Position numbers and translations under genes: made by a program. Positions 16,278 to 26,431 of a DNA stretch of 64,000 nt are shown here, in pieces (position 1 is the stretch's first letter; the number at the start of each line of letters is the position of its first letter). Under the pieces are notes generated by a model. That model did no database searches, had not been told where the DNA came from, and saw nothing but the letters and a program-made list of their open reading frames with translations. This DNA is from Massilia sp. YIM B02763 (GTDB lineage: Bacteria; Pseudomonadota; Gammaproteobacteria; Burkholderiales; Burkholderiaceae_D): the NCBI RefSeq assembly GCF_030412015.1, contig NZ_JASNRD010000005.1:86279-150278 (forward strand), given 5' to 3'.

Positions 16278-17978
16278 TTACTTCGCCTTTCCCGCCTCCG
16301 CATTCCTGCGTATCGTCTCCAGCGTCGCCCCCGGCGTGATCCAGTTCCCGTCATAACGCAGTTCGATCAGCGCCGGCAGCTTGTGCTCGCGCGTGAAGGC
16401 GAGCGCGCGTTCCAGCGCGGGGCCGAATTGCGCCGTCGTCTCGACGGCTTCGCCATGGCCGCCATAGGCCCTGGCCAGCGCCGCGAAATCCGGGTTGTGC
16501 AGCTGCGTGCCCGACACGCGGCCCGGATACTCGCGCTCCTGGTGCATGCGGATGGTGCCGAACATGCCATTGTTAAAGACCAGGAACAGGACGCCCGCGC
16601 CGTACTGCATGGCGGTGGCCAGTTCCTGGCCCGTCATCATGAATTCGCCGTCGCCCGCGAAGGTGACGACGCTGCGCTCCGGATGCACGATCTTGGCGGC
16701 GACGCCGGCCGGCACGCCATAGCCCATCGCGCCGCTGGTGGGCGCGAGCTGGGTGCGCATGGCGCCGTAGCGCCAGAAGCGGTGCGCCCAGGTGGCGTAG
16801 TTGCCGGCGCCGTTGGTGACGATGGTGTCGCGCGGCAGCGCGGCCTGCAGGTCCTGCACCAGCTGCCACAGGTCCAGCGGGGCGCTGCCGTCCTGGAACA
16901 CGGGCGGCTGCTGCTGCCAGGCCGCCAGTTCCGCCCGGGCTTCGGCCACGGTGTGGCGCCAGGCGCCGGCATCGACGGGTTCCATCGCGGCCAGCATGGC
17001 CGCCGCCTGCGGGGCGCCGGACGCGATCATCAATTCGGCCTGGTAGACGCTGCCCAGTTCTTCGGGATCCGGGTGGATGTGCACGAGGCGCTGTTGCGGC
17101 ACGGGGGACGCCAGCAGCGAGTAGCCGCTGGTGGTCATCTCGCCGAGGCGCGGACCGAAGGCGATCAGCACGTCCGCTTCCTTCACGCGCGCGGCCAGCT
17201 TCGGGTTGATGCCGATGCCGACGTCGCCCACGTAGTGCGGATGCGCGTTGTCCAGCAGGTCCTGGAAGCGGAAGGCGCAGGCGACGGGCAGCGCGTTCGC
17301 CTCGGCGAAAGCCGTCACGTCGGCGCAGGCCTGTTCTGTCCAGGTGCCGCCGCCCAGCAGCAGCAGCGGCTTGTTCGCGCCCGCCAGCAGCGTGCGCAGC
17401 TGGCCGATCTGCGCCGCCGACGGCGCCGCCTGGGTCGGCTGGTAGCAGCGCGTGTCCGCCACGCTTGCCTGCGCCACCAGCATGTCTTCCGGCAGCGCCA
17501 GCACGACGGGGCCGGGACGGCCGCTGGTCGCGACCTGGAAGGCGCGCGCGATGTATTCGGGGATGCGGTCGGCGCGGTCGATCTGCGCCACCCACTTGGC
17601 CATCTGGCCGTACATGCGGCGGTAGTCGATTTCCTGGAAGGCTTCGCGGTCCATGAAGTCGGTGCCGACCTGGCCGATGAACAGGATCATCGGCGTCGAA
17701 TCCTGGTAGGCCGTGTGCACGCCGATCGACGCGTTGGTGGCGCCCGGCCCGCGCGTGACGAAGCAGATGCCGGGCTTGCCCGTCAGCTTGCCGTAGGCCT
17801 CGGCCATGAACGCCGCGCCGCCCTCCTGGCGGTTGACGATGAAGCGGATCCGCGAATCGTGCAGCGCGTCGAGCACGTCGAGATAGCTTTCGCCGGGCAC
17901 GCCAAAGGCGGTGTCCACGCCGTGGACCTGGAGGGCGTCGACCAGGATCTGGCCGCCGCTGCGGGAAGGGTGCGTCAT
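16278..17978 (-). CDS. Thiamine-diphosphate-dependent enzyme, acetolactate-synthase-like
   Basis: 566-residue cytoplasmic enzyme of the ThDP decarboxylase/acetohydroxyacid synthase superfamily. Start ATG 17978 (MTHPSRSGGQ) with AAGGA upstream. N-terminal PYR domain with the ThDP-activating E52 in NRQEGGAAFMAEAYGK, central domain, and C-terminal PP domain with GDG at 442-444 and NN at 469-470 (the GDG-x24-NN metal/ThDP motif). It is alone, with no ilvH regulatory subunit or ilvC beside it, so a catabolic 2-oxo-acid decarboxylase or carboligase is as likely as a biosynthetic AHAS. The substrate cannot be read from the sequence. Confidence 0.85.
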   Translation of the reverse strand: MTHPSRSGGQILVDALQVHGVDTAFGVPGESYLDVLDALHDSRIRFIVNRQEGGAAFMAEAYGKLTGKPGICFVTRGPGATNASIGVHTAYQDSTPMILFIGQVGTDFMDREAFQEIDYRRMYGQMAKWVAQIDRADRIPEYIARAFQVATSGRPGPVVLALPEDMLVAQASVADTRCYQPTQAAPSAAQIGQLRTLLAGANKPLLLLGGGTWTEQACADVTAFAEANALPVACAFRFQDLLDNAHPHYVGDVGIGINPKLAARVKEADVLIAFGPRLGEMTTSGYSLLASPVPQQRLVHIHPDPEELGSVYQAELMIASGAPQAAAMLAAMEPVDAGAWRHTVAEARAELAAWQQQPPVFQDGSAPLDLWQLVQDLQAALPRDTIVTNGAGNYATWAHRFWRYGAMRTQLAPTSGAMGYGVPAGVAAKIVHPERSVVTFAGDGEFMMTGQELATAMQYGAGVLFLVFNNGMFGTIRMHQEREYPGRVSGTQLHNPDFAALARAYGGHGEAVETTAQFGPALERALAFTREHKLPALIELRYDGNWITPGATLETIRRNAEAGKAK

Positions 17979-18122
17979 GGTGAGGTCATCCTTATCGAAT
18001 AGGCATCCAGGCATTCTAGGGCAGGGCTGTCGGGCTGGCTTTTGAAATGGCGACATGGAATGTCAAAAATAGCAAAAACGGCGTTATGATGGGCATTCAA
18101 AAGTTGCCATAAGGATATGCAT

Positions 18123-19235
18123 ATGCGTCCGTCGAACATGCTCGCTCCGGCCGCGGTATTGTCTGCGGTATTAGCTGCGGTATCGGTCTGCGCTCCCGTC
18201 GCCGCGCAGTCGCTTGCGCCGGCCCAGTGCCTTGCCGATCTGGAGGATGCCGCCGTGTTCCTGGAAGCCAACGACGCCGGCGCGGCCGACGCGCTGGCCG
18301 ACCATGGACCCGCCATCCGCGCCGCGTTCGGCAAGGCACGCGCCGAGACTGCCGCGGTCAAGGAAGAAGCCGACTGCATCGCGCTGCTGAAGACGTATGT
18401 GCATACCTGGCGCCCCGACCACATCGGCGTCCGGTCGGTCCGGGACGTCGCCGCCAAGGCGCCGGCGGCCGCGGCCGGCGTCGATCCGCGCGCGCCGCGC
18501 TTCCAGGTGCTCGGCAAGGATACGCTGTTGCTGGTGCTACCGAGCTTCAACGATACCCATGCGGCGGCCGTGAGGAAGCTGGTGGCGGACCATCGCTCGG
18601 AACTGGTTTCCCACCGCAACTGGGTGATCGACGTGCGCGGCAACGGCGGCGGTGCGGACGGTACCTATGCGCCGCTGCTGGGCTGGCTGCTGGATGGCGA
18701 CCTGCGCTACTACCGCGCGGAATTCTTCGTCACACCGGCCAATATCCAGGCCCAGGAAGCCGTGTGCCAGCGCAGCGGCGATCCGGAAGCCTGCCAACGG
18801 CAACTGGCACCGGTCATCGCCAGCATGCGCGCTGCGCCCAACGGCAGCTTCGTGCTGCCTGGTACGGAACGCATCGCCACCAAGGCGATCGCGCTGGAGC
18901 CGCAGCGGCCGGCCCGCGTGGCCGTGCTGACCGATGGCGATTGCGGCAGCAGTTGCGAGGAATTCGTGCTGCAGGCGCGCACCGGCTTTCGCGTGAAGAT
19001 CGTGGGCCGCCCGACCGCCGGCGTGCTCGACGTGGCCAACGTGCGCCGCCATCCGCTGCCGTCCGGCCGGTTCCTGCTGAGCTATGGGACGAGCCGCACG
19101 ACGCGCCTGCCCGCCATGCGCATCGACGGCGTCGGCATCGCGCCCGACGTGCTGCTGCCGGCACCGACCGACGCCGCCGCGCGCGCGGCCGAGGTGACCC
19201 AGGTGCAACGCTGGCTCGAGACCGGCCGGATGTAA
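18123..19235 (+). CDS. Exported S41-like (tail-specific-protease fold) protein
   Basis: 370 residues. ATG 18123 is preferred over ATG 18117 because AAGGA at 18111-18115 is then 7 nt away. Signal peptide about residues 1-28 (ending APVAA-QS). The C-terminal half has the S41 core: VIDVRGNGGGADGTY, then VLTDGDCGSSCEEFVLQA, where S276/S277 is the expected nucleophile position, and GRPTAGVLDVANV. No PDZ domain is evident, so it resembles the short S41 group rather than CtpA. Paired cysteines suggest disulphides and a periplasmic or secreted location. The catalytic Lys cannot be placed with certainty. Confidence 0.8.
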   Translation: MRPSNMLAPAAVLSAVLAAVSVCAPVAAQSLAPAQCLADLEDAAVFLEANDAGAADALADHGPAIRAAFGKARAETAAVKEEADCIALLKTYVHTWRPDHIGVRSVRDVAAKAPAAAAGVDPRAPRFQVLGKDTLLLVLPSFNDTHAAAVRKLVADHRSELVSHRNWVIDVRGNGGGADGTYAPLLGWLLDGDLRYYRAEFFVTPANIQAQEAVCQRSGDPEACQRQLAPVIASMRAAPNGSFVLPGTERIATKAIALEPQRPARVAVLTDGDCGSSCEEFVLQARTGFRVKIVGRPTAGVLDVANVRRHPLPSGRFLLSYGTSRTTRLPAMRIDGVGIAPDVLLPAPTDAAARAAEVTQVQRWLETGRM

Positions 19236-19250
19236 GCACGGCGCATCGGT

Positions 19251-19256
19251 TACAAT
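19251..19256 (+). promoter_or_regulatory. -10 element of rnpB
   Basis: TACAAT lies 7-10 nt before the predicted RNase P RNA 5' end, at the right distance for a sigma-70 start. The -35 region is not convincing. Confidence 0.5.
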
Positions 19257-19263
19257 AGCGCCC

Positions 19264-19609
19264 GTGAAGCAGGCCAGGCAGCCGCTGGCCCACGCCGCAA
19301 GGTCGTGGGCGGGAGGAAGGTCCGGACTCCATAGAGCAGGGTGACGGTTAACGGCCGTCCGTCGAAATCCGGGTGCAAGCCCGGTACAAGGCGAGGAATA
19401 GGGCCACAGAGACGAGCGTATTCAGTTACGGTGAAACGCGGTAACCTCCACCTGGAGCAATTCCAAATAGGCACGCGTTGAGGTTGCTCGCGGAGCGTGC
19501 GGGTAGGAAGCTTGAGCGCCGGAGTAATTCGGCGCCTAGAGGAATGGCTGTCATGGCGGACTCCGCAAGGAGCGCGCCAACAGAATCCGGCCTATCGGCC
19601 TGCTTTACT
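19264..19609 (+). ncRNA. rnpB: RNase P RNA (class A)
   Basis: Catalytic RNA that matures tRNA 5' ends. Recognised by the conserved core: GGGAGGAAGGTCCGGACTCC near the 5' end, ACAGAGACGAGC, GGTGAAACGCGGTAACCTCC, GAGCAATTCCAAATAGG and the 3' CAGAATCCGGCCTAT. The terminal helix pairs GAAGCAGGCC (19266-19275) with GGCCTGCTTT (19597-19606). Length of about 345 nt is normal. A strong terminator follows. Confidence 0.97.
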
Positions 19610-19621
19610 TTGAATTCGCCG

Positions 19622-19653
19622 AAGGGGACGGTGCGCATGCGCCGTCCCCTTTT
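19622..19653 (+). terminator. Rho-independent terminator of rnpB
   Basis: AAGGGGACGG and CCGTCCCCTT form a long GC-rich stem around TGCGCATGCG, followed by TTTT. It lies between rnpB and the convergent chemoreceptor gene. Confidence 0.88.
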
Positions 19654-19659
19654 GCATTG

Positions 19660-21258
19660 TTACGCCGCCAGCAGCGGTTCGTTGCGGCGGAGTGCCGGCC
19701 TGCCCGCCGCCGCGCCGTCCTCGTCCAGCTTGAAGCGCGCAACCATGTCGGCCAGCGCCTGCGCCTGTTCCTGCATGGCGGCGGCGGCGGCCGACGCCTG
19801 TTCGACCAGCGCCGCGTTCTGCTGGGTCACGCCGTCCATCTCCGTGATGGCCTGGTTGACCTGCTCGATGCCGGTGCTCTGCTCGACGCTTGCGGTGGTG
19901 ATGTCTCCCATGATGTCGGTCACGCGGTGGATGCTGTCGACCACCTCGGCCATCGTCGCGCCGGCCTGCTGCACCAGCTTGCTGCCCGTGTCGACCTTGT
20001 CGACCGAGTCGCCGATCAATTCCTTGATTTCCTTGGCGGCCGTGGCCGAGCGCTGCGCCAGCGTGCGCACTTCGCCCGCCACCACGGCAAAGCCGCGGCC
20101 CTGTTCGCCGGCCCTTGCCGCTTCCACCGCGGCGTTCAGCGCCAGGATATTCGTCTGGAAGGCGATGCCGTCGATGACGGCGATGATGTCGACGATCTTC
20201 CTCGCCGAGGCGTTGATCGCATCCATCGTCTCGACCACCTGGCCCACGACCTGGCCGCCGCGCACCGCCACTTCGGACGCGCTGACGGCCAGCTGGTTGG
20301 CCTGGCGCGCGTTGTCCGCGTTCTGCTTGACGGTCGACGTCAGTTCCTCCATCGACGACGCCGTCTCTTCCAGCGCGCTGGCCTGCTGCTCGGTGCGGCT
20401 CGACAGGTCCAGGTTGCCGGCCGCGATTTCCCCCGAGGCGCCCGCCATGTACGCGGTGCCCTTGCGGACCTGGCCGACGATGCCCGCCAGGCCGTCGTTC
20501 ATGGTCTGGAGGGCGGCCAGCAGGCGGCCCGTCTCGTCGCGGCTGCCGACCTCGATATGGCTGCGCAGGTCGTTGTTGGCGACGCTGCAGGCGACTTCCA
20601 CGGCGCGGTTGAGCGGCACCACGATGCCGCGCGTCAGCCACCACGAGCACAGGACGCCGACGGCCACCACGGCCAGTCCCAGCGTGACCAGCAGGTTGCG
20701 GTTTTCCTTGAACAGGGCATCGATGCCGACGGCGCGGCGGTCGATGTCGGCGCGCTGCATCTTCAGCAAGTCGCCGAGTGCGGCCAGGTAGGCCTTGCCG
20801 GCTGGCTGAAACTGCGTGACGAGCATCTGCTCGGCCTCGTCCATCCTGCCTTCCTTCTTGAGCGCCGTGATGCCGTCGCGCGCGGCCAGGTAGGGCTTGC
20901 GGGCGGCGGCGATGGCGGCCAGCGCGTCGCGCTCCTGCTGGGAGTCGACCAGGTCTTCGACCTGCTTCTGCAGCGCGTTGATTTCCTTGGTGGAGTTGGC
21001 GGTGTCCTCGGCGAAGAAGGCGCCCAGCGAGGTGTCCGTGCTCTTCGAGATGGCCGAAGTGCGGCGCACGCTGGTATGGATCAGGCGGTACCAGTCCGAG
21101 ACCATGCGCTCCTTCGCCAGCGGATCCCTCATCATCGCATGGGTGGCATTCGCCACCGAGTGCATCTGGAACAGGCCGACGACCATCATCAGGATCGTGA
21201 AGGCCAGCACGAGGCCGAAACCGAGCGCCAGGCGGGCGCCGATATTCAAGTTTTTCAT
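19660..21258 (-). CDS. Methyl-accepting chemotaxis protein
   Basis: 532-residue inner-membrane chemoreceptor. Membrane helices at about residues 10-30 and 191-212 enclose a ~160-residue periplasmic helical domain of the four-helix-bundle (4HB_MCP) type. A HAMP domain follows to about 265, then the cytoplasmic signalling coiled coil with the conserved hairpin tip (GIAFQTNILALNAAVEAARA, then GRGFAVVAGEVRTLAQRSA), the site that contacts CheA/CheW. There is no C-terminal NWETF-type pentapeptide. The ligand is unknown and no other che gene is in the window. Confidence 0.95.
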   Translation of the reverse strand: MKNLNIGARLALGFGLVLAFTILMMVVGLFQMHSVANATHAMMRDPLAKERMVSDWYRLIHTSVRRTSAISKSTDTSLGAFFAEDTANSTKEINALQKQVEDLVDSQQERDALAAIAAARKPYLAARDGITALKKEGRMDEAEQMLVTQFQPAGKAYLAALGDLLKMQRADIDRRAVGIDALFKENRNLLVTLGLAVVAVGVLCSWWLTRGIVVPLNRAVEVACSVANNDLRSHIEVGSRDETGRLLAALQTMNDGLAGIVGQVRKGTAYMAGASGEIAAGNLDLSSRTEQQASALEETASSMEELTSTVKQNADNARQANQLAVSASEVAVRGGQVVGQVVETMDAINASARKIVDIIAVIDGIAFQTNILALNAAVEAARAGEQGRGFAVVAGEVRTLAQRSATAAKEIKELIGDSVDKVDTGSKLVQQAGATMAEVVDSIHRVTDIMGDITTASVEQSTGIEQVNQAITEMDGVTQQNAALVEQASAAAAAMQEQAQALADMVARFKLDEDGAAAGRPALRRNEPLLAA

Positions 21259-21463
21259 GGAATTAGTAAGTTCCGCATGTCAATATTCACGGAATTCTAG
21301 CAGCTAAATGGTTGCTGCAATTCAATAAACTAACCAGTTGTCGCCTATCTGTCATGCCAGGATATCCATCCTATGGATGGCCGGTATGCCATGCCGATCG
21401 CGGAAAACAGGCACAATGGACGGGTTGGAAGGCCGCGCCGACGGCCGCTCTTGGAGGAGTTCC

Positions 21464-22960
<1,497 letters not shown>

Positions 22961-23038
22961 TGCTGCCGTGTGGGCACGGCGCGGCAGGATGAGGCACAAT
23001 CGATTCCATATTATCAATTTGATATTAAGGGAGTCGAT

Positions 23039-23542
23039 GTGAAATTCCTGCAAGGATTCTTCGGGTTCGCCCACGGCGTGATGGCGCTGCTCTTCATTGG
23101 CCTGTCGGTCTTCCTGACGGTGCTCGCCGTGCAGACCGGCCTGGCCGGCATCGGCCTCGAGGCGTCCGAGAGCGCCGACCAGGCCATCGAGGCGATCGGC
23201 CTGCTGGCGATCGCCGTCGTGTCGCTGCAGATCGCCCAGACCATCAACGAGGAAGAAGTGGTGCGCGACGCCCACATCAGCGCGCCGACCCGCGTGCGCC
23301 GCTACCTGTCGCGCTTCATGGTCGTGGTGGTCGTGGCGCTGTCGATCGAAGGCCTGGTCGGCATCTTCAAGGCCTTGCACGAGGAACCGGAGCTGTTGCC
23401 GCATGCGGCCTCGGTGCTGGTGGCGGCGGGCCTGCTGATGGCGGGCTGGGGCATCTTCGTGCGCTTCAACAAGGAAGCCGAACTGCTGGAGCCGGAAGCG
23501 ATGGAAGAGGCCAAGAGCGAGGACGTCAAGCTGGAGGAGTGA
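23039..23542 (+). CDS. Four-TM membrane protein of unknown function
   Basis: 167 residues from GTG 23039, chosen because AAGGGAG lies 5 nt upstream; in-frame codons further up have no ribosome site. Hydrophobic segments at about residues 12-34, 51-66, 90-110 and 121-141, and a charged, very acidic C-terminal tail (EPEAMEEAKSEDVKLEE). No family is recognised. Its last 17 nt overlap the end of the convergent YcxB-like gene. Confidence 0.7.
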   Translation: MKFLQGFFGFAHGVMALLFIGLSVFLTVLAVQTGLAGIGLEASESADQAIEAIGLLAIAVVSLQIAQTINEEEVVRDAHISAPTRVRRYLSRFMVVVVVALSIEGLVGIFKALHEEPELLPHAASVLVAAGLLMAGWGIFVRFNKEAELLEPEAMEEAKSEDVKLEE

Positions 23543-24200
23543 CGTTCCGGCCATGCGCACGCGCATGCCGGCGGAATGCTTCCAGCTTCCCCTGGTCCAG
23601 GCAGCGCGCGGGAATCGGCAGTGCTCCCCTGGCCAGTACCAGCAGGTAGCCGCGCCGGTAGCGCCGCACCGCCGCCACGTCCGACCAGGCACGCACGAAC
23701 GTTCCCGTGCGGCTCGTGCGCTCGATGCCGGCAGCGTCGATGCGGAACGAGCAGGAAGGCATGCGCCGCTGCTTGACCAGGAAGATGGGCGTGCCCAGCA
23801 CCGGCACCCAGAAGCGGAGCGTGGCCGGATGGCTGGCCAGCGCAAGGAGGGCGGCGAGCGCCAGCGCCAGCGCCGTCCCCGGCCAGCCGGACCCAGCGAT
23901 CCAGGCGGCCGCCAGGGCCGGCAGGCCCAGCGCCAGCGGCAGCAGCGCCATTCGCCGGCGCTGGACCGGATGTCGATGACGCAGGGTGAAGGCCACGTGG
24001 TCGCCCAGCAGGCTCAGGTACTCACCTAATGTATAGACGACCTCGAAGCGGATCGCCTCGGTCGCGGGAGGCGGGGCGACATGCCCGCCGGGAATCTTCT
24101 CGACCGTCAGCGTCTTGTCGACGCTTGTTTGCTCGTGCCGCACGACCTGCACCGCCACCTCCTTGCGATGCGGCGGCTGCGGATGCGCCGTACCGAACAT
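23526..24200 (-). CDS. YcxB-like membrane protein
   Basis: 224 residues from ATG 24200, which has GGGAGG 4 nt upstream. A hydrophilic N-terminal region with FEVVYTLGEYLSLLGDHVAF, two adjacent membrane helices at about residues 85-130, then a cytoplasmic C-terminal domain with the pattern FRIDAAGIER...W.DVAAV. This matches the YcxB-like C-terminal domain, a family of unknown function. It converges on and overlaps the preceding gene by 17 nt, and its 5' end faces the long dcw leader. Confidence 0.6.
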   Translation of the reverse strand: MFGTAHPQPPHRKEVAVQVVRHEQTSVDKTLTVEKIPGGHVAPPPATEAIRFEVVYTLGEYLSLLGDHVAFTLRHRHPVQRRRMALLPLALGLPALAAAWIAGSGWPGTALALALAALLALASHPATLRFWVPVLGTPIFLVKQRRMPSCSFRIDAAGIERTSRTGTFVRAWSDVAAVRRYRRGYLLVLARGALPIPARCLDQGKLEAFRRHARAHGRNVTPPA

Positions 24201-24257
24201 CTTGCCTCCCTGCCGTGGACATGGTCCGGCAAGTGGTGCTTGCGCCCGATATTGCAA

Positions 24258-24621
24258 TAGTGAAAATAAAGTCTGGCTTCCGGCGCCCGGATAGCGCTGT
24301 TCGGAGTAGTGGGCGCTAACTTACTCGCAGGAAATGTGAAACCATTAGTAAAAGAAATCTTCCGCTCGGCATTTTGCTGCCATTCTCACCCGCCTTGCAT
24401 CGATCCGCATATCCCTACGCCGGCTGTTGTAGGGACTACCTGTGGTTAAAAAGTTGATCACAATCAATATCCAAACACATGTGCGCAGATGAGGTAGCAC
24501 ATGCACTGTCTCGGCTAAGTCCCTAATTTTGCTCAACATTTTGAATTAGGGTTCTCTGAAGTAAGTGCGCTAAGTCCTTGGTTTCATTAGTAATTTACGC
24601 TTTTTCAGAACGTGAATTCGC
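24258..24621. other. AT-rich gene-free stretch upstream of the dcw promoter
   Basis: About 360 nt, much richer in A and T than the surroundings, without a convincing gene, RNA or repeat. It separates the YcxB-like gene from the dcw promoter and may hold further control sites. Confidence 0.5.
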
Positions 24622-24650
24622 TTGACCACAGACAACGCTTCCTCTAAAGT
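24622..24650 (+). promoter_or_regulatory. Predicted sigma-70 promoter of the dcw cluster (PmraZ)
   Basis: TTGACC at 24622-24627, a 17-nt spacer and TAAAGT at 24645-24650. Transcription would begin near 24657, about 90 nt before mraZ. The -10 element runs directly into the MraZ box array. Confidence 0.7.
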
Positions 24651-24684
24651 GGGCAAAGGTGGCAAAAAGTGTAGTTTTGTGGGA
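24648..24684 (+). promoter_or_regulatory. MraZ operator: four boxes at 10-bp period
   Basis: TGGGC (24650), TGGCA (24660), TGTAG (24670) and TGGGA (24680) repeat with exact 10-bp spacing, i.e. a 5-nt box and 5-nt spacer, the layout described for MraZ binding sites upstream of mraZ in other bacteria. The third box is degenerate. Overlap with the -10 and start region implies autorepression of the cluster by MraZ. Confidence 0.75.
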
Positions 24685-24700
24685 GATCTTCAGGTCTCCC
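24681..24700 (+). other. Hairpin in the mraZ leader
   Basis: GGGAGA (24681-24686) and TCTCCC (24695-24700) pair, extendable to nine pairs with one wobble. It starts inside the last MraZ box. No T run follows, so it is not an obvious terminator. Confidence 0.45.
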
Positions 24701-24747
24701 GGCTCCAAAAATAATCAGACTGATAACTCTCCAAAACTAGGTACAAC

Positions 24748-25176
24748 GTGTTCCAGGGCGCGTCAGCGATCAATCTCGATGCAAAGGGACGGATGTCAAT
24801 ACCGGCCAAGCATCGTGACGCCTTGATGCAGCAATGTGAAGGCCGTATGACGCTCACGAAACACCCGCATGGATGCTTGCTGTTCTTTCCCCGCCCTGTG
24901 TGGGAAGAACACCGCGAACAGATCGCCGCGTGGCCGATGTCGGCCCGCGCATGGCAGCGCATTTTCCTGGGGAATGCGTCGGATGTCGAGATGGACGGTG
25001 CGGGCCGGGTGCTCATTGCGCCCGAACTGCGTGGTGCAGTAGGACTGGAGAAAGAAGTGATGATGCTCGGGATGGGATCCCATTTCGAGATCTGGGACGC
25101 CGCCAAGCTGGCAGAAAACGAGGCCGAAGCCGTCGCGGGCGGCATGCCCGATGTCCTTTCCAATTTCTCCTTTTAA
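24748..25176 (+). CDS. mraZ: Transcriptional regulator MraZ
   Basis: 142-residue DNA-binding protein that forms ring-shaped oligomers and represses its own operon through direct repeats. Two SpoVT/AbrB-like repeats are visible, about residues 5-50 ([19 protein letters not shown]) and 78-122 ([19 protein letters not shown]). GTG start at 24748 with a weak upstream AGG. First gene of the dcw cluster. The GTG start and weak ribosome site suggest low translation. Length and motifs are normal. Confidence 0.96.
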   Translation: MFQGASAINLDAKGRMSIPAKHRDALMQQCEGRMTLTKHPHGCLLFFPRPVWEEHREQIAAWPMSARAWQRIFLGNASDVEMDGAGRVLIAPELRGAVGLEKEVMMLGMGSHFEIWDAAKLAENEAEAVAGGMPDVLSNFSF

Positions 25177-25184
25177 GGCACTGC

Positions 25185-26162
25185 ATGGATCCGATTCAGG
25201 TGCCTGATTTGCAGCATCGCACGGTGCTGCTCGACGAAGCAGTCGATGCGCTCTCGCTGGCAGGCGCACGTGCGGCAGGTACGTATATAGATGGGACGTT
25301 CGGCCGCGGCGGTCACAGCCGGCTGATCCTGTCGAAGCTGGCGCCCGAGGGCCGCCTGATCGCCTTCGACAAGGATCTCCAGGCAATCGCCACGGCAGAA
25401 CAAGTTAACGATCCGCGGTTTTCGATCGTGCACGACAGCTTCGCGACGATGCGCGACGCGCTGGCGGCGCGTGGCGTGCACCAGGTCGACGGCATCCTGC
25501 TCGACCTGGGCATCTCCTCGCCGCAGGTCGACGACGCGAGCCGCGGCTTCAGCTTCCGCAACGATGGTCCCCTGGACATGCGGATGGACACGACACGGGG
25601 CATGTCGGCGGCCGAGTGGCTGGCCGACGTGCCGGAACGACAACTTGAACAGGTGATTCGCGATTATGGGGAAGAACGGTTTGCTTTTCAGATTGCAAAG
25701 GCGATTGTTGCTCGCCGGGCAGTCCAGCCAATTTCAAGCACACGACAGCTTGCCGCAATCGTGGCAGACGCGGTCAAAACCCGGGAGAAGGGCAAGGATC
25801 CGGCAACCCGCACCTTTCAGGCTATCCGGATTTTCATCAATCAAGAGCTTGAGGACCTTGAAGCAGGTCTGAATGCAGCGTTCGACCTGCTCGCGCCGGG
25901 TGCGCGCCTGTCCGTGATCAGCTTCCACTCGCTGGAAGACCGGATGGTCAAGCAATTCCTGGCCTCGAAAGCGAAGGTGGAGCAGCCGGATCGCCGGCTG
26001 CCGATCCGTGCCGCCGACCTGCCGCAGCCCCTGATGAAGCTGGTCGCCAAGACCAAGCCCTCGGATGCGGAAGTCGGCGCCAACCCGCGCGCCCGTTCGG
26101 CCGTGCTGCGCGTGGCCGAACGCCTTCCCACGCCCGTCCCCATGAGCGGGGGCGCGCGATGA
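25185..26162 (+). CDS. rsmH: 16S rRNA (cytosine-1402-N4)-methyltransferase RsmH
   Basis: 325-residue SAM-dependent enzyme that methylates C1402 in the ribosomal P site. ATG 25185 gives [23 protein letters not shown] motif I is at [10 protein letters not shown], then [34 protein letters not shown] and the C-terminal [13 protein letters not shown]. It starts 8 nt after mraZ and overlaps ftsL by 4 nt. Bases 25645-25870 use many A/T-ending codons, unlike the rest of the gene (see findings). Confidence 0.97.
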   Translation: MDPIQVPDLQHRTVLLDEAVDALSLAGARAAGTYIDGTFGRGGHSRLILSKLAPEGRLIAFDKDLQAIATAEQVNDPRFSIVHDSFATMRDALAARGVHQVDGILLDLGISSPQVDDASRGFSFRNDGPLDMRMDTTRGMSAAEWLADVPERQLEQVIRDYGEERFAFQIAKAIVARRAVQPISSTRQLAAIVADAVKTREKGKDPATRTFQAIRIFINQELEDLEAGLNAAFDLLAPGARLSVISFHSLEDRMVKQFLASKAKVEQPDRRLPIRAADLPQPLMKLVAKTKPSDAEVGANPRARSAVLRVAERLPTPVPMSGGAR

Positions 26163-26431
26163 GCGGCAAGATCAATATCGTGCTGACCGTGCTCCTGGTC
26201 GGCTGCGCGCTGTCGGTCGTGAACGCGCGCTATACGGCGCGCCACCTGTTCATCGACCTCGAGCGGCAGCAGCAGCAGCAGCGCCAGCTCGAGATCGACT
26301 GGGCCCAGCTCCAGCTCGACCAATCGACCCTCGGCAAGAACGAGCGCATCGAGCAGATCGCGCGTTCCCAGCTGAACATGGCGCCGCTGAGCCCGGCGCG
26401 TACCCAATACCTGACGGAAGGCGGCAAATGA
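26159..26431 (+). CDS. ftsL: Cell division protein FtsL
   Basis: 90-residue bitopic divisome protein forming a complex with FtsB and FtsQ that activates FtsWI. A short cytoplasmic end, one membrane helix at about residues 5-20 ([15 protein letters not shown]), then a periplasmic coiled coil beginning [20 protein letters not shown]. Overlaps rsmH and ftsI by 4 nt each. Confidence 0.93.
   Translation: MSGKINIVLTVLLVGCALSVVNARYTARHLFIDLERQQQQQRQLEIDWAQLQLDQSTLGKNERIEQIARSQLNMAPLSPARTQYLTEGGK

Noticed and set aside
16278..17978. ilvB/ilvI acetohydroxyacid synthase with a biosynthetic role
   Set aside because: No ilvH or ilvC adjoins it and the fold is shared by several decarboxylases, so a gene symbol is not justified.
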